DNA of 64,000 nucleotides from Scatophagus argus (Eukaryota > Chordata > Actinopteri > Scatophagidae), in contig NC_058501.1 in NCBI RefSeq assembly GCF_020382885.2, positions 7,254,001 to 7,318,000 on the forward strand, in the 5' to 3' direction. Under the pieces are notes generated by a model. The model searched no databases and was not told where the DNA came from. It worked only from the letters and a program-made list of their open reading frames with translations. Shown here in pieces: positions 1 through 12,630 of this stretch. Position 1 is the first letter of the stretch. Every line of letters starts with the position of its first letter. Both the position numbers and the translations under genes were made by a program.

Positions 1-2257
1 TTGTTTATTAATAATTTTTGAACAAAACAAATAATGAGCTTATAAACTATGATGTATTTTTGTGAACTACTTTCTATTAAAACTAGCTCCACCTCAACCA
101 ATTACAACAGCAAAGTGCTCCTTACACATTGATAAATTAGTAATATTTGTCCAGTTTTATAACATATAATATTATAATACTCACAGGTGAATCACAGCAT
201 CGATACATTACTTAAAAATGATGCTAGAAGCCATAAAATGCTACACCCTGGACCTTTAAACTGGTGGTATAAAGTTTGTTGTCACCTGCTTGATCTGATT
301 GAATATACTAATGCAGTGTGTTGAAAGATAGTGTTAAATTACTAATTCTGTTTTGTCTCTATATGTTTATCTCTATATGTTTCCTGTTTTGTTTATTTGA
401 TTCATACTTGTGGTTTGGCTTTACTGTATTGTAACTTTCATACTTTGTGAAATTTCCTCAGTGTTAATTGTGAAGGTGAGTAAAATGTCAGACATTTAGA
501 AAACTGCCCTCATATACATCATGGATTATGAACTGTAAGCTACGTGGAAAGAATAATGTCAGAGAAATGTTTCAGCTTATAGTGTATTCAAGGGAACTGG
601 AGAACTGCATATAGTGTGTTTTTGTCTTTTCATAGTATGAACATTCATAAGAAATTCTAAGAAACTGAAATTAAACACTAGTTGAAGGCATGAGTTGTAT
701 TTAATGTCAGACCACTCTAGTTATTGGTTAGAGTTTTTCCATTTAAAATGAATGTTAATCATGCAGCATTAGGGCAGTACGTTTTCCTTGAAGCTGAACA
801 AAAAGCAAACATTCCTTTTCCTGTGTCCCTGTATGTAGATGCATATGCACAAAGAGGCTTGTGTGCACCCACTTGTCGAATGTTTTGCAGCCAGTCTTGC
901 ATGGCAATGTGGAGATAAAAGAAAATTAAACTGAATGTGATTAAGATGAAGTCATCAAGTATAATCTGCTTCTGCAAAGCAACACTGCAGGGACTTCTGA
1001 TAGGGGATACTTCTGTGTTGGACAGCGGATGAGCAGATATGGGTGTGCAGCAGTCCATGACACTCTTTTACCCAGAGGGCTCTGTCCCTGACTGAGTGAC
1101 AGCTATGATGATGTCATCAAAATGGACCCTGGCATATTGTGCTTGAGAACGATGCTCTGCTATGAGAGAATTTGCGATTTAGTAAGCAGCGAAGCATGGC
1201 AACTCCACTACAGGCAGTGCATAATTCCCAGCAACATGGGATGTCTTTAAAAAAGGGGAAAGAAAAGTGTACGGCTTCACCATAAATAATGAAACACAAA
1301 TGGCATTCTATACCTCCTGGCTGGCTATGCAGGGCTATTTTTGTTTTTCTTATTACACTCCATTGGGTTTTTTCCTCATTGAATTTTAATCTTGGAGAAA
1401 TAAAGACCACTCTTCAAAAACAAGTCAACAGGAAATAACTAAATGAGCTCTCCTCGAGAATTAAAAACAGTCTGGGAACTTTCTTTATAGGTTTTGCATT
1501 ATTGTCTGATTGTCTGAATAGAAGTTGTGACAGTGTTTTTACCAGGGCTATAAGAAGCACTATTTCTTTGTGTTCATTTCCCCAGTGCTTTATGTTTCAC
1601 CAAGCTGAAAGTGAATGGAAATTACACAATTCATCAAGACAGTTTTTTTTCCCCCGTGGCAGTAGAAATACTAATAAACAGTCAGTTCAAACAAGTTCAT
1701 GTACTAAAGATATTCAGTCACACTTCAGGAAGGAGTTGATCTAACATAAAAAGAACACTAACTGGACTGTCTGGACAGGTCAACAGACAGACGAATGAAC
1801 TTTAAAAGATAAATAAATTACTGAATGACTAAATATATGGATAGCCAATAGTCAGGCCAGTAGTACTCTGTGCTGTACTGTGTGCTGTTCATAATCATCT
1901 TAAAAACATTTATACATATATGTGTATATATAGCGGATGAATAATTTATTTAATAATTTACTCATAATGTAAATATCTCAGAATGGTGTGGTGGTTTACG
2001 CTTATGCACAAGCATTCAGTGTTCCATCAAGTCGCAATGCTGCCATCAAGTGGAGGACCCTGAACATTACCTGAATTCATTTGCAGACAGGCATGATAGT
2101 CTAACAGTTGTATTATCTATTATTAAGATTTTAACTGCTATTGTATGTAGTGTTTTTTTTCCCTGTTTTGTTTTGTATTTTTGTGTGTGAGAGTTCATAT
2201 TTAAATTCTCTTCCTTTGTTGAATATGAGTTTAATTATAGATTGCTTTTGTTAACCC
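1..2257. other. Intergenic, no gene recognised
   Basis: AT-rich non-coding DNA. The open frames here are short, many lack an ATG start, and none resembles a known protein. No tRNA, rRNA or clear transposon end was seen. Distal regulatory elements could be present but cannot be recognised without alignment to other fish. Confidence 0.6.
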
Positions 2258-2375
2258 ACGGCCATGCTGGCACCTCTGTGAGGTCTGTTAAATCCCACTA
2301 CGAGTTATATGCACACATGAGCATGCTGACATGCTTGTAATGATAATGTAACATGCTTACACACTAAAATGAAAG
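2258..2375 (+). repeat. Fragment of an old teleost dispersed repeat
   Basis: The stretch from the 'ggccatgctggcacctctg' segment through the 'agcatgctgacatgcttg' segment resembles an abundant, diverged fish repeat with runs of 'catgctaacatgc'-like words. I judge it to be the front part of the family whose rear part appears at 6095-6350, 29130-29230 and 33232-33322. The match is from memory of the pattern, not from a search. Confidence 0.5.
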
Positions 2376-2909
2376 TCATTTTAAAATCATTAATGAATGT
2401 ACGAGATTTAGTACCAGTCCATAACATAAATGTTGGGATATATGATATGAGATATAGGAAAAGTTGGAAAATCACTAAAGTGGTTTGTGTTGTGTATTCA
2501 CTCAGAACCTTGAATAATTGTTGTAAATCCCAAGGCAAACTAATTAGTAGTTTTGAGTTATCTCATTCGGAACAACAAATGAGAACCTCGTGATGGCGGA
2601 GCAGGAAAAGTCAGGTACTTGTCAAAGCCGATGGCATTTATGCTGTGGGGACCATGAAACTTTGCCTTTATTTGACAGTCAGTGCAGAAAGAGAGAAAAT
2701 GTGTGAAATAATATGAAGATATCAGCAGGCCATGTTTCACACTGTTAGGCCACATGCTGTTGTTATGTTATTTCAGCCCAGACCGAAGTGGCAGACTGAC
2801 GGACACCAATATTGCTATTCCTGCTGGAGCCTTAACATTTCTAATCATTGTTTGCTCACCTTTCCTCAGGACTTGCATTGTAAAATGTAATAGGTTTTTA
2901 TCTCTGTTT

Positions 2910-2914
<5 letters not shown>

Positions 2915-2977
<63 letters not shown>
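2915..2977. repeat. (TG)n microsatellite
   Basis: An uninterrupted TG dinucleotide run of about 31 units. It creates an artificial Cys-Val open frame on the + strand that should not be read as a gene. Runs of this length are usually polymorphic and can adopt Z-DNA. Confidence 0.97.
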
Positions 2978-2978
<1 letters not shown>

Positions 2979-5214
2979 GCGGGGCGGTTATTTGTCCTGG
3001 TAAATGGCAGTGAACACTAAGCACAAAGGGGTAAAACTATGCCACTTTGAAAAACCTTCCACTGAATGAAAGCATCCCTTCTCCATGGCTCCCTGTTGGC
3101 AGTTAAACAAAGGTTACATCACATGTGAATATCACTCGCCCTTGACTTCTCAGTTAAACAGAGATTCACGGGCAAGTCTTGAGCTACGTGCATGTCCTGA
3201 ATTACCCATTTAATTCAAAGTGTTGGTATGCATGTCACAGCTCGCTAAATTAGAACGTCCTCATTTTACCCACACCATGAGATGAGTTTAACCTGCAGAG
3301 GTCACCAAAACACTGTTTATAAAATCTCCAGAGCATCACCATTGTGGCCTCTCACAGTGAGACACACTAATCTGATGTTCCCACCAAAAGGAAAACATGG
3401 ATATTGCTCTATTTAAAAGGATACTATCTAAATTGCCAATGATCTCCAGAGAAAGTGCTTCACCATCAACTGTGGTGTGTCTAAAGACAAAAGCAGCCTG
3501 CACTACTTGTTCTCTACTTTCTATTGAAGATGATGGCTCCATTTCTGAGCCATCATTGTTTTCTGTCGGGAAAAAAACAATATATAATCCTTCAAATCCA
3601 TCCACACTGATTACTTCATGATTTATTACTTGTATGAGCAGATTTGAGCACATCATTTTACTGGCTAGCAGTCAAATTTAGATATCACTGTTGTTGTGTT
3701 AGACTCAGCCTGCCTGAGGACCTCAGGTCAGCTCACTCAGTAAATCCCTTTTAAAAACTAATTTAAAATAAGTTTTTATTATAATTATTTTTCAGCTTGT
3801 TATATTTGTATTCACAGCACAGTACATTCACAGGTGTGTTTATGTTTGTTTGCATTACGTTGTATCTTACAATATTTTTTAAATGTCATTCTATGTGTAC
3901 AAGCACCTTGATGGGAAAGGTGATATAAATGGGGATTATTATTATTTTTATTGTTATTTTTTATTTATTTATATATTTTTTTAAATATATATATATAATT
4001 CAGTCCATTATTTAATTTATTTAAACAGGTAAGTTTAATGAAGTCATTTCAGAGATGAAGCACTCTTTCCTAGTTTGTGAACAGTAAAAATCATCTCAGC
4101 TGTAATTATCTAAACGTTGGTACCACGCAGGCGCCATAATCTCACCTTCGTCAAGTTCATAAAACTGCAGTAACTGAAAAAAAAAATAAAGACAATGTTT
4201 GGCACTTAAATTTGAACCTTGTTCCAGCCCTCAGGTTGATTCTATGAGTAACATTTCTGATCTCCTGTCCTCACATGACACAACTACTACAATAAGATCT
4301 GATTTGACTTCTGTCTGCCCTTCATATGAGGAAAAAAATGCTGTTTGATGTCAGCAGGGTTGATGATTTGCAGTGAAAACCAGGAGGCCAAGAGATAATT
4401 ATGATTTGCAGCATTTAATGCTTTACAATAATGGTAAAAACAAAAGCAAGGATAAAAGCACCTACAGTGTTTATCTCCACAGTGTCGTTAGCTCAGCCCT
4501 GTCTGACTCAGTGCACTAAAAAGTGAGTAGAAGCTGTTGCTTTTATTCTACAGAGAGGCAGAGAAGTGAATTGCAGGCTGACAAAGAGACAGTCAACCTG
4601 CTTAGACCTAATTTGACTCTGAACCAGATGTTGGTCAGGTAATGCTGTCTAGTCTCCATGGCAACAAGCATCCACAAGAAAGGAGTCAAGATTTCAATAA
4701 AGATTGGCCTAATTTGACTTAATGGTTTTAATAGAACCCGGAACGTGTGTCAAAATGACACATCAAAACACTGCCTTATGAAAGGTGTCAAATAGTTGCA
4801 TCAAGATTGTAATTTTCTCTTGACTTCACATGCAGGAAGTTGATAATAACAGAGGATTATAGATGATGAGATAATAACCAGACCGATCAGGGCTTGGAGA
4901 CTTTCCATTTCACATGACCTGAAAGCAGGGATTGCAAGATTGGAGAAACTGGCAAGAGCAGTCAAGATTTTGAAAGTGTCCAACCAAAAAAGTCCCACCC
5001 CAGGCCCAATGGCCACTGCCGAAACACTTGACTGTGCACTGCCTTATTGAACTGACTGGCCGCTGGTTCCGTACTACAAACCCTCTTAGCATTTTTAGTC
5101 TAATAAATACAAGAGAAACGGTCATATAAACGCAAACAATGACACAAATCTGTTACTGTTCACTGCTGTAGGTGTGTGCTCAGATTGTTGGGCCACTAAA
5201 GGTGTTGTTTGGCT
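2978..5214. other. Intergenic, no gene recognised
   Basis: No exon, RNA gene or clear element was recognised. A low-complexity AT stretch lies at about 3938-4000, preceded by a segment near 3900 that loosely resembles the 3' tail of a LINE or SINE ('gcaccttgatggga...' then an ATT-repeat tail). The open frame at 3336-3656 on the - strand has no recognisable domain. Confidence 0.55.
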
Positions 5215-6060
5215 ATTTTATGAACAAACATTTTTATTGAATTTTAACATAACACAACACAACACACATGACAATGAACAAAAAGACCCAACCCCCAGAC
5301 AGCTATTGAGGGAGGTAGGTAGATGAAAAGGGTTCCCCTCATAAGTAAAGCTTTCAGGTCTATAGGTAAATAGTTGAGAAAAGGTGACCAGAATCAGAAA
5401 TAGTTCATTTTTCCCTTTGTACAGCTGCCTGTAATCTAAATTTATTAAAAGTATTAAAAATCTCCTGGTACCATAGGGTGATATTTGGCAGGGAATCTTT
5501 GATCAATTTTCAGGCAGTTACAAGGAGCTTCTCAAGAGGTTTGTAATTTGATGTGGGGAGATGCAGCTCTCTGGGTGGGGGCCTAAGAGGAAAACACCAG
5601 GTTTTAATCCTAGTTTTAAATATCCCACTGATTTTCTTAGATATATATAAGTGTCCAGAATTTAGAAATTGGTTTACCTTCCTAGAAGCAATGGAAGTAC
5701 GCTCCCCTATCAGAATGGTTTTTATTACAAAGAGGAGAAAGAGAAAGGCAAACTAACAGGGGTAATGTGCAGCCTATGAAGAATCTTGTATTGAGTCTCC
5801 CTAAGTCTGTTACATGTAAACATGGATCTGATCAAGTCTGCTGTTTCCTGCCAATCATCTTCAGTCTATTCACTACCTAGATCTCACTTCCATTTGCAAG
5901 ATAAATTTGCAAGCTCATATGTTTCCAAGGAGCTGAGAAGCAAAAGTTTAGCCATTTTAATCTGAAACTGAAATATAACCTGAGAGGTTAAAAGAGAGCC
6001 ACTTTCATGGCATGGGAGTGCCTGGTTATAGGCTCAACATACCTCGCTATATCAATAGTC
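5215..6060 (-). pseudogene. L1-like LINE ORF2 C-terminal remnant
   Basis: Read on the - strand, about 5757-5795 encodes QYKILHRLHITP, which matches the conserved C-terminal block of L1-clade ORF2 downstream of the reverse transcriptase. Further on, the same general direction gives pieces such as RKSVGYLKLGLKPGVFLLG and EKLLVTA, which fit the 'slG..p......LL..Ar' pattern of that region. The frame is interrupted by several stops and shifts, so this is a dead 5'-truncated copy. The element probably ends near 5215-5240 in an A-rich tail on its own strand. It is assigned to the L1/Tx1 group from these motifs alone; the exact family is unknown. Confidence 0.75.
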
Positions 6061-6094
6061 TGGCTTCGTAGTATACTGTGCTGGTTTTTAACGG

Positions 6095-6350
6095 CTGTGT
6101 TTATGATGTTCACCCGTTTATGATGTTCACATTAGTTCAAGGTGTACAACTGAGGCTGAGGGGAATGTCAGTTATTCTGATATTTTGTCACAAACCAACG
6201 TGTTGTAAATTTTGATGATGGCACCAGAGAAAAAGTTATTTCACCAGTTATTACAATTAATTCTGATGAATGAATGAATGTCTGTACAACGTTTCACGGC
6301 CATCCGATAACTGTTGAGACATTTTAGTCTGGATCTAAATCATCTCTTAA
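6095..6350 (+). repeat. Old dispersed teleost repeat, rear part
   Basis: The order of segments fits a long, diverged repeat common in percomorph genomes: 'tgaggctgaggggaatgtca', then 'gtcacaaaccaa', then 'gatgatggcacc', then 'gaatgtctgtacaacg', then 'ctgttgagacattttagtct'. A 15-base word, gtttatgatgttcac, occurs twice 17 bp apart near its start (6099 and 6116). No protein is encoded. Family assignment is by eye. Confidence 0.6.
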
Positions 6351-9300
6351 ACCAAGAGCCATGTGGCTGAAAACTCAACAATGAAAATGTACACTTCATA
6401 GCAGCAGTAGAGAAATGGATTACTCATTTTTTTATTCTGATAGCACATCCCATTAACACTATCTGACATGGCTTAAATACTGTTTTGCAGAGGGTTTGCA
6501 CAGCTGTATCTGTCATCCTGGTGTTAAATGAACTAATTCATTCTGTATAGCTAAAATGTTCCCATAAAGCTGGTCAATTTTTCACCACGTCTTTCTCTTC
6601 AAAACTAAGTAGTTGACACTACATCAGTAAAACAGAGGGTGACTTTGACCTACAAAAGCTAACACATAGTACATCAAATCAACGGCTCATTGATTCTAAA
6701 TAACATTCAGAGAGAAAATGAGGGATTCTTCACTTTGAAGCTTTAATGCACTCCCTAAAGTTCTTGCAGTATATCTCATTTGACTTAAGGTTCCTGTGCT
6801 ATTAAGTCTAATTCATGTTTGAGAAAAAAGTTTGATTTAATTAGAGATCAGTGACTGATGATTTTTATTTCCATCTTGGATAGACACTGTGGCCTATGAC
6901 TCACACTCTAAACACTCCAATTAACCAGTGATTACGGCATCACATTCAGTGAAGTCTTGAGGATCAAGTGTTGATCAGCGAAACAAAATGATTAACACAG
7001 ACACAATTAATCAGGTGTATTTGCATTAATTCAGTTTGTCAGTCATGTCAGACAGTATTAAACTGTGGATGAAGAATCCAAACGTGGAAACCCATTCATT
7101 GCAGTAGAGGCTCCTCAAATCGTTTTCTTCTACTTCTTCATGCATGCCTTTCATAAAACATTTGCTGTATTTCTGTGGCTCTTTCTAACCAAACACTCAG
7201 GTGGCTTTTCAGTAAATATTGTGTCAACCTGTGAAAAGTTTTCTTCAATATCTGCTTGTCCCCTTATTTACGGTATGTGAGCAGTTCAAGTATCAATAAC
7301 ATATTGAGCACTATTATGTATATATAGATTATGCAACTGTTTAATACCACCGCTCTATTATCTTTAATCACTTCATGTTTCCTCTGGGCCCATTCTTCCT
7401 CTGGGCTGTTCTAATGTGAATTTTCCACTGAGGATCGGTGAAGTCTTATCTTATTGTATGACCTGGAATTTCAGCTGTGGCCACTATGCCAAAATCCCTG
7501 CACAGTATGGTCCTACAGCCAAGGCACTTGCTGTTACCAGAAAAAAAAGTTGGCTAAGTATAACTTTAAAATTATCCCTTCTGAGAAACTCTGAGCTGTT
7601 ACGTAGAAATGCTGAGGGCTTTTGTGTTTTCTACAGGTGGAGAACCAGAGTTGGCTTTATTGTCTTACCAAACACAGCTGCAGCATAATAATGATGAGTA
7701 ATCCTCCTATTTTGTTCCCTCATGATGAGGCCAGCTGACAAAGACAGTACTGTGATACATTAATAGAGACTAGATCTGTCTCCATGAAGCTGGAACCTCT
7801 GATGACAATCCAATTCCTTGCCCAGATTCGAACATCACCCACAAAACAGCAGGATGTAATTATTAGTTGGATCTCTTTCTTGTTCTTGTGTCAGTATATT
7901 TCATAGAGAATTCTGAGTACAATTTGGTTTATTTGCTCATTCTGATGATTTGTGTAACAGAATATGTGCTGTGTTGACCTGAGAGCCCAAACTCTAGACA
8001 TCGTGACAATCAGCAGAATATTTTCAATTACCACGTGTGACTGGCAAGAAGTGCCAGTGGACTTGTGTCAAATAGCTGTCAGACACCTCCTGGTCTTCCT
8101 GAACCTGTGCAGATGGCAACAATAGTTTTAAATTTGACACAGCCTGAAAAATAAAGGCAGTCAGTGAGAAAGGAGGATTTGTCTTCAGTAAAGTGCTGCT
8201 CATGAAATGACACAAGTAAATGCTTGCTCACATCAAACCCCAAATATTGTCATTTTTAACTCACTCAGGCACTGTGTGGCTTCAGCTAGAGCCATATATA
8301 CATCACACCAGACACATAATTAATTTATATACATGAAAGATGAAATAACACAACAGTTACATACTGTGCAGCTTTGGCCACGTTGACCTGGCAACAAACC
8401 ACATATAACAAAGCTGTCCGATTTTTAGGGTTTGTGAAATTCAGGGTTTAATCATTCATGGCACACAGTCGACTAGTTGGTCACTTCAGTCATCACTATT
8501 CCATTTGTAATTATGAGCTTTCTAAAGTCCTGAATGTGAGGAGGCCTCCATGATGTTCCATTTGGACAGGAAGAATGAAAGCTGATGAAATTTCCTTCCA
8601 GCTCCAACTGGACATTTCCCCCCCTCTGTAATAGCTCATTATAAAACCCTGGTTGGACAGAATGATTCAAAGCCACAGCATTACTAGAGCCGGTGATTTG
8701 ACCACCACAAATAATTAGTACATTCCGTCACAGGGTTCTAATTATGAACTGCTTTGTATTTAGTTTTTATTCTCTTTGTTCATGTTTCTTGTGAAGAAAT
8801 TAGCACTGCACTCCAGTTGATGACACTTCTGCCCACAGCTACGTTATAGTGTGTGATAATTAAAGGTTTGTGTACTGCTTATAAAAGGCAAACAGTGGGA
8901 CTTAAAGTGTTTTCATATAAATGTGATGCGATGAAACTTATTTGGTATGAAGTTAATATATACTTTGTATAAGAGGGTTTGAAGAACTGAAACATTTGTT
9001 CATGTTTATTGCATCAAAATAATGCATCATCCATTAGATTGACTTTATTTCCACAAATAAAGTAGAATTTAAATTTATCTGATTTGATATATAGTGTCTG
9101 AGTAAGTAGGATTGGGTACAGAGCTGCTGTAATTCAGTACTGCGTATGTTGATTCATGTTAGTTCAAACATGGTGGTTTGGTGAGTGAAGACACATCACT
9201 TACCCAAAATGTTGGTACTTGATGACCTGGGAATGAGACTCAGCAACCAGTTCTCTTTCTCCTTTAAAACAATTCAAATAGTGTTTGCGTTCACACAGAA

Positions 9301-12300
9301 AAGAAAGTGAATTTTCGCCTTGCATCATTCGCAAATTTGACCGTAGGATCATTTGTATTCATTCACCCCTAACGACCAGAATACCTTACAGTACATCTGC
9401 CGCAAGCTGGAGAGCAATGACAGGCACTGAAGTTTCTGTGTGCATCACCTCAGATGAACTCATTACATGAACTGACTCATCAGAGACAAAGTTATCTTCC
9501 CTTTTGTCCTCTCTCATCTGTGAGCTGAAAAAGTCAGAAGAGAGAGAAAAACAGTAGCCTATTACATCATGGCTAAAAAACTTTTTAAAACTTTTGGGAA
9601 AAACATTTAATTAATTTAGCTATTTGGGTAAGTTATTGTTGACTGGGTTATTTAGTATGCAAAAACAGTGAACAAGATTTTTCAATACGTCAGAAACCTG
9701 AATATGAAACCAATAGTGCGGAAATTTCATACTGTTTACAGGGAAACGCTGCAGTGTGCAACTTTGTGTGTAATTCTGTCCCTTTCCTTCATGTCCCTGA
9801 TCTTCTTAGATTGGCAGACAGATTACAGACAAGCTTCAGAGGTAATCCTTCTCACGCTCTGGTAAACATGAAGGAGTGAATGTCGAGATAAAGACAGTTA
9901 TTGCAGCATATGGTACATTAATATCTGATTGATAACATTTTTACTGACAGACGAGATAAGATGTTATTAGCTCGTGTTTTCCACTAAAATCGAAGCCTTT
10001 TATTCAGAGCATTAAGCAAGCAGCTTGTAAGGCTGAGGTGGTGAAAAGTACACACTTTCTCCACTCTTGCTTGAAAAAAAAAAACCATTTGATTTCATTT
10101 TTGAACCAAAGGTGTGTGCTGAAAGAAAAAGACTATGGATTTCAACACCCTTTAAACCACATCTCACATCTGATAGCCTATTGGGATTTTCAAAGTGCTG
10201 TGAAAATTACTGTCAGAAAATGTGTGAGTTCCTGGGATTGTTTTTTTTCCAAGGGTTTGTGGTCAACATGCTAACTACTATTATCTTGACAAATGTCTTC
10301 ATTTATGAATATGCACACATTTGTAGCACTGAAAAATCCTGGTTGTGCAATCCGCTTTCACTTTCAACAGTTCTTTCTTTTTCTTTGTGTTGAGTGGAAT
10401 GAATAAATCTTCTTTCTAAGCTCAGGTATATTGTATGAAAATCCAACACATTCACGAGTCACTTGAAATTTATATAACAAATATCTCATATGGAGTGTTT
10501 TCTTTTACAGTATGTGATTATAGCACAGTAATCTTGGCGGAATGGTTTCATCTTTGTGTTTGTTTTCAGGTGTTCTTAGTGTTCTGTCTCAGTGTTCCCA
10601 GGTTAAATCTCTCAGGGAGGAAATATTGGCTACCACAGGGAAAAAGATGAACAAACAAATCATTTGGACTGATTCTTTTTCGAGTTTGATACGCACTGGG
10701 TCTGCACTGATCTAACACTTCAAAGGCTCTAACATTCTCTTGACTAACCTATTGTTACCAAACTAACTGCCAGTCTTCAAAATGAAAGCATAACAGCCCT
10801 AAACAGTGTGACAAACTAACATAAGTATTGCACATTTAAAACTTTTGTTTTAAACATTAATGTGGTGACTGCCTGATACAAGTTTTCCACTCTGGGCTTA
10901 ACCATAGCGATAGACCAGTCAGTACTATATATCTGTATACTTGAGTTGGCTGCTTCTTATAGCAGGAGCACCATCAATCTGAAAAAGATGTGCACTATTT
11001 TCCGCACTGTGAAAGAATCCTCTAAATGATGTGATATGGTGTGCAACAACCTTTGAGGTTTCTCTCTCGTGGGTGGTGGGTGTGTCGGAATTGTTACCCA
11101 GTCAGTGGCAATGTCTATATACGACCATATTGAAAAGGTAGACTAAGAAGTGTGCTTGCATAACACAGCAGGGTGTTGAATGCATCAACATTTCCGTCGA
11201 AATAATGCAATTGCTGCTTTTTGTCTGGGCTGCACACAGCCCAGCACTCATATATACTCCCTTCCTTTGACATTTACCGTATATGCACAGCAGCCCACAC
11301 CAAAGAAGTCCCTTGGGTTGTTCATGTGCCAGAGTTAGACAGCAGACTCAGGGCTTGTTGTTCTGTTAGCCCATGAACACGATTCTTGCTGCCTGTGGAG
11401 TTAGGCAGGGCTTGTTGCTGCAGCTTGGTTGGCGATTAGACAATTGTAATGGCTGTTTGCACTTTATGCATTGATTTAAATATAAATATAAGTCCTTTCT
11501 GCTTTTTAATACTGTCACAACAAATATAGTAGTGGGTGCAGTTTTGTCAGTTTAAAAATAATACACATGTAGCTTGAACATATTCACTGCAATAAGCAGA
11601 GCAAAGAATGAATTAACTTCTTGATAATGAACTGGGCCCAGAAGCAGAAATTGGCACTCACTGTTCCATTCACATGAGAAGATTAGCAAAAATGTCACAA
11701 GGAGCTCACAAGTATACAATTATACACAGTGCTTTGCGGCAGTGAGACCGACTACCACATGGAACAATCTGATGAGCTGGTGGATGATGCTTGTGGAGAA
11801 TCGCCAGGTGCGAGGAATCAGTAGACCACATCCAGAGGACACACTCATACACAGGCAGACAAACAAGAGGAGGTGACACGAGGGAGACAGGGAAAACAGG
11901 GAAATACAATGAAAGCTGGAGTCACAGCCGGAGCCACGACATTGATTTGACATGCTACCAGCTTTAGCCTGCAGCTTAAAATTTTGGAAGGATAACAATG
12001 CATAAATTGCTTTGTTCAATACTCCAACATCATATTAGCATTTCCTGGCCTCTTGAATCTTTAATACAATCTTGCAAAGCCTGCTCCTTAGACAGAAAAC
12101 ATTACAGTCTCTTGTCTGGCAGCAAAATAAAAGACCACATTCCAGTGCTGCTCTCCAGCAGAAGTAGACCATAATAATATTTTGATAACAGATGTAAAAC
12201 AGAAATAATTAACTTTATTAAACTGCACATTGGGTGTCAGGTATACCGATTAGTGGACATCATTAGTTAAAAAGTGATAATTATAGGCCACAATTAAAAT

Positions 12301-12336
12301 TATAAATAAAATAAATCAAATGAAACAAATTTAATA
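6351..12336. other. Intergenic, no gene recognised
   Basis: About 6 kb of AT-rich sequence. The open frames are under about 110 codons and show no domain, splice pattern or compositional shift. I saw no transposon termini. Some of it could be conserved non-coding sequence. Confidence 0.55.
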
Positions 12337-12630
12337 AAACAGCCCCAGACTGTGGAACACACTGCCCCCCGACATGCGCACCATCACTGACCTGGATCTT
12401 TTGAAATCCCAAAACTTATTTATCCAGACTGGCTTTTAACACCTAGCAGTGACACTTATTGTATCTTGTTGTATCCTATGAAATTTTATTTGCTTTTATT
12501 TATTTTATGTTATTGTTATTATTATTATTGCATAACTGCTTTATTGTTTTGTTTTGATTCTGTTGGAAAGCACTTTTGTGTTGTAAAGGGCTCTACAAAT
12601 AAATGCTGATTGATTGACTGATTAAATAAG
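12337..12630 (+). pseudogene. LINE 3' end (C-terminal tail plus 3' UTR)
   Basis: From 12341 one frame reads SPRLWNTLPPDMR and continues to a stop at 12437-12439. This is the familiar 'APRLWNSLP..IR...s...FK..LKt.LF' C-terminus of fish non-LTR retrotransposons. It is followed by a 3' UTR with the 'gaaagcacttttgtgttg...ggctctacaaataaatg' type ending and a short (TGAT)n tail at about 12605-12624. This is a strongly 5'-truncated dead copy. The clade (L2/Maui-like or Rex1-like) cannot be settled from so short a piece. Confidence 0.8.

Noticed and set aside
2754..3020. Open frame with a Cys-Val repeat
   Set aside because: It is produced by the (TG)n microsatellite and has no other protein-like part.
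3336..3656. A 106-codon open frame on the - strand
   Set aside because: The translation has no known motif and no flanking exon pattern. It could be a chance frame or part of a conserved non-coding stretch.
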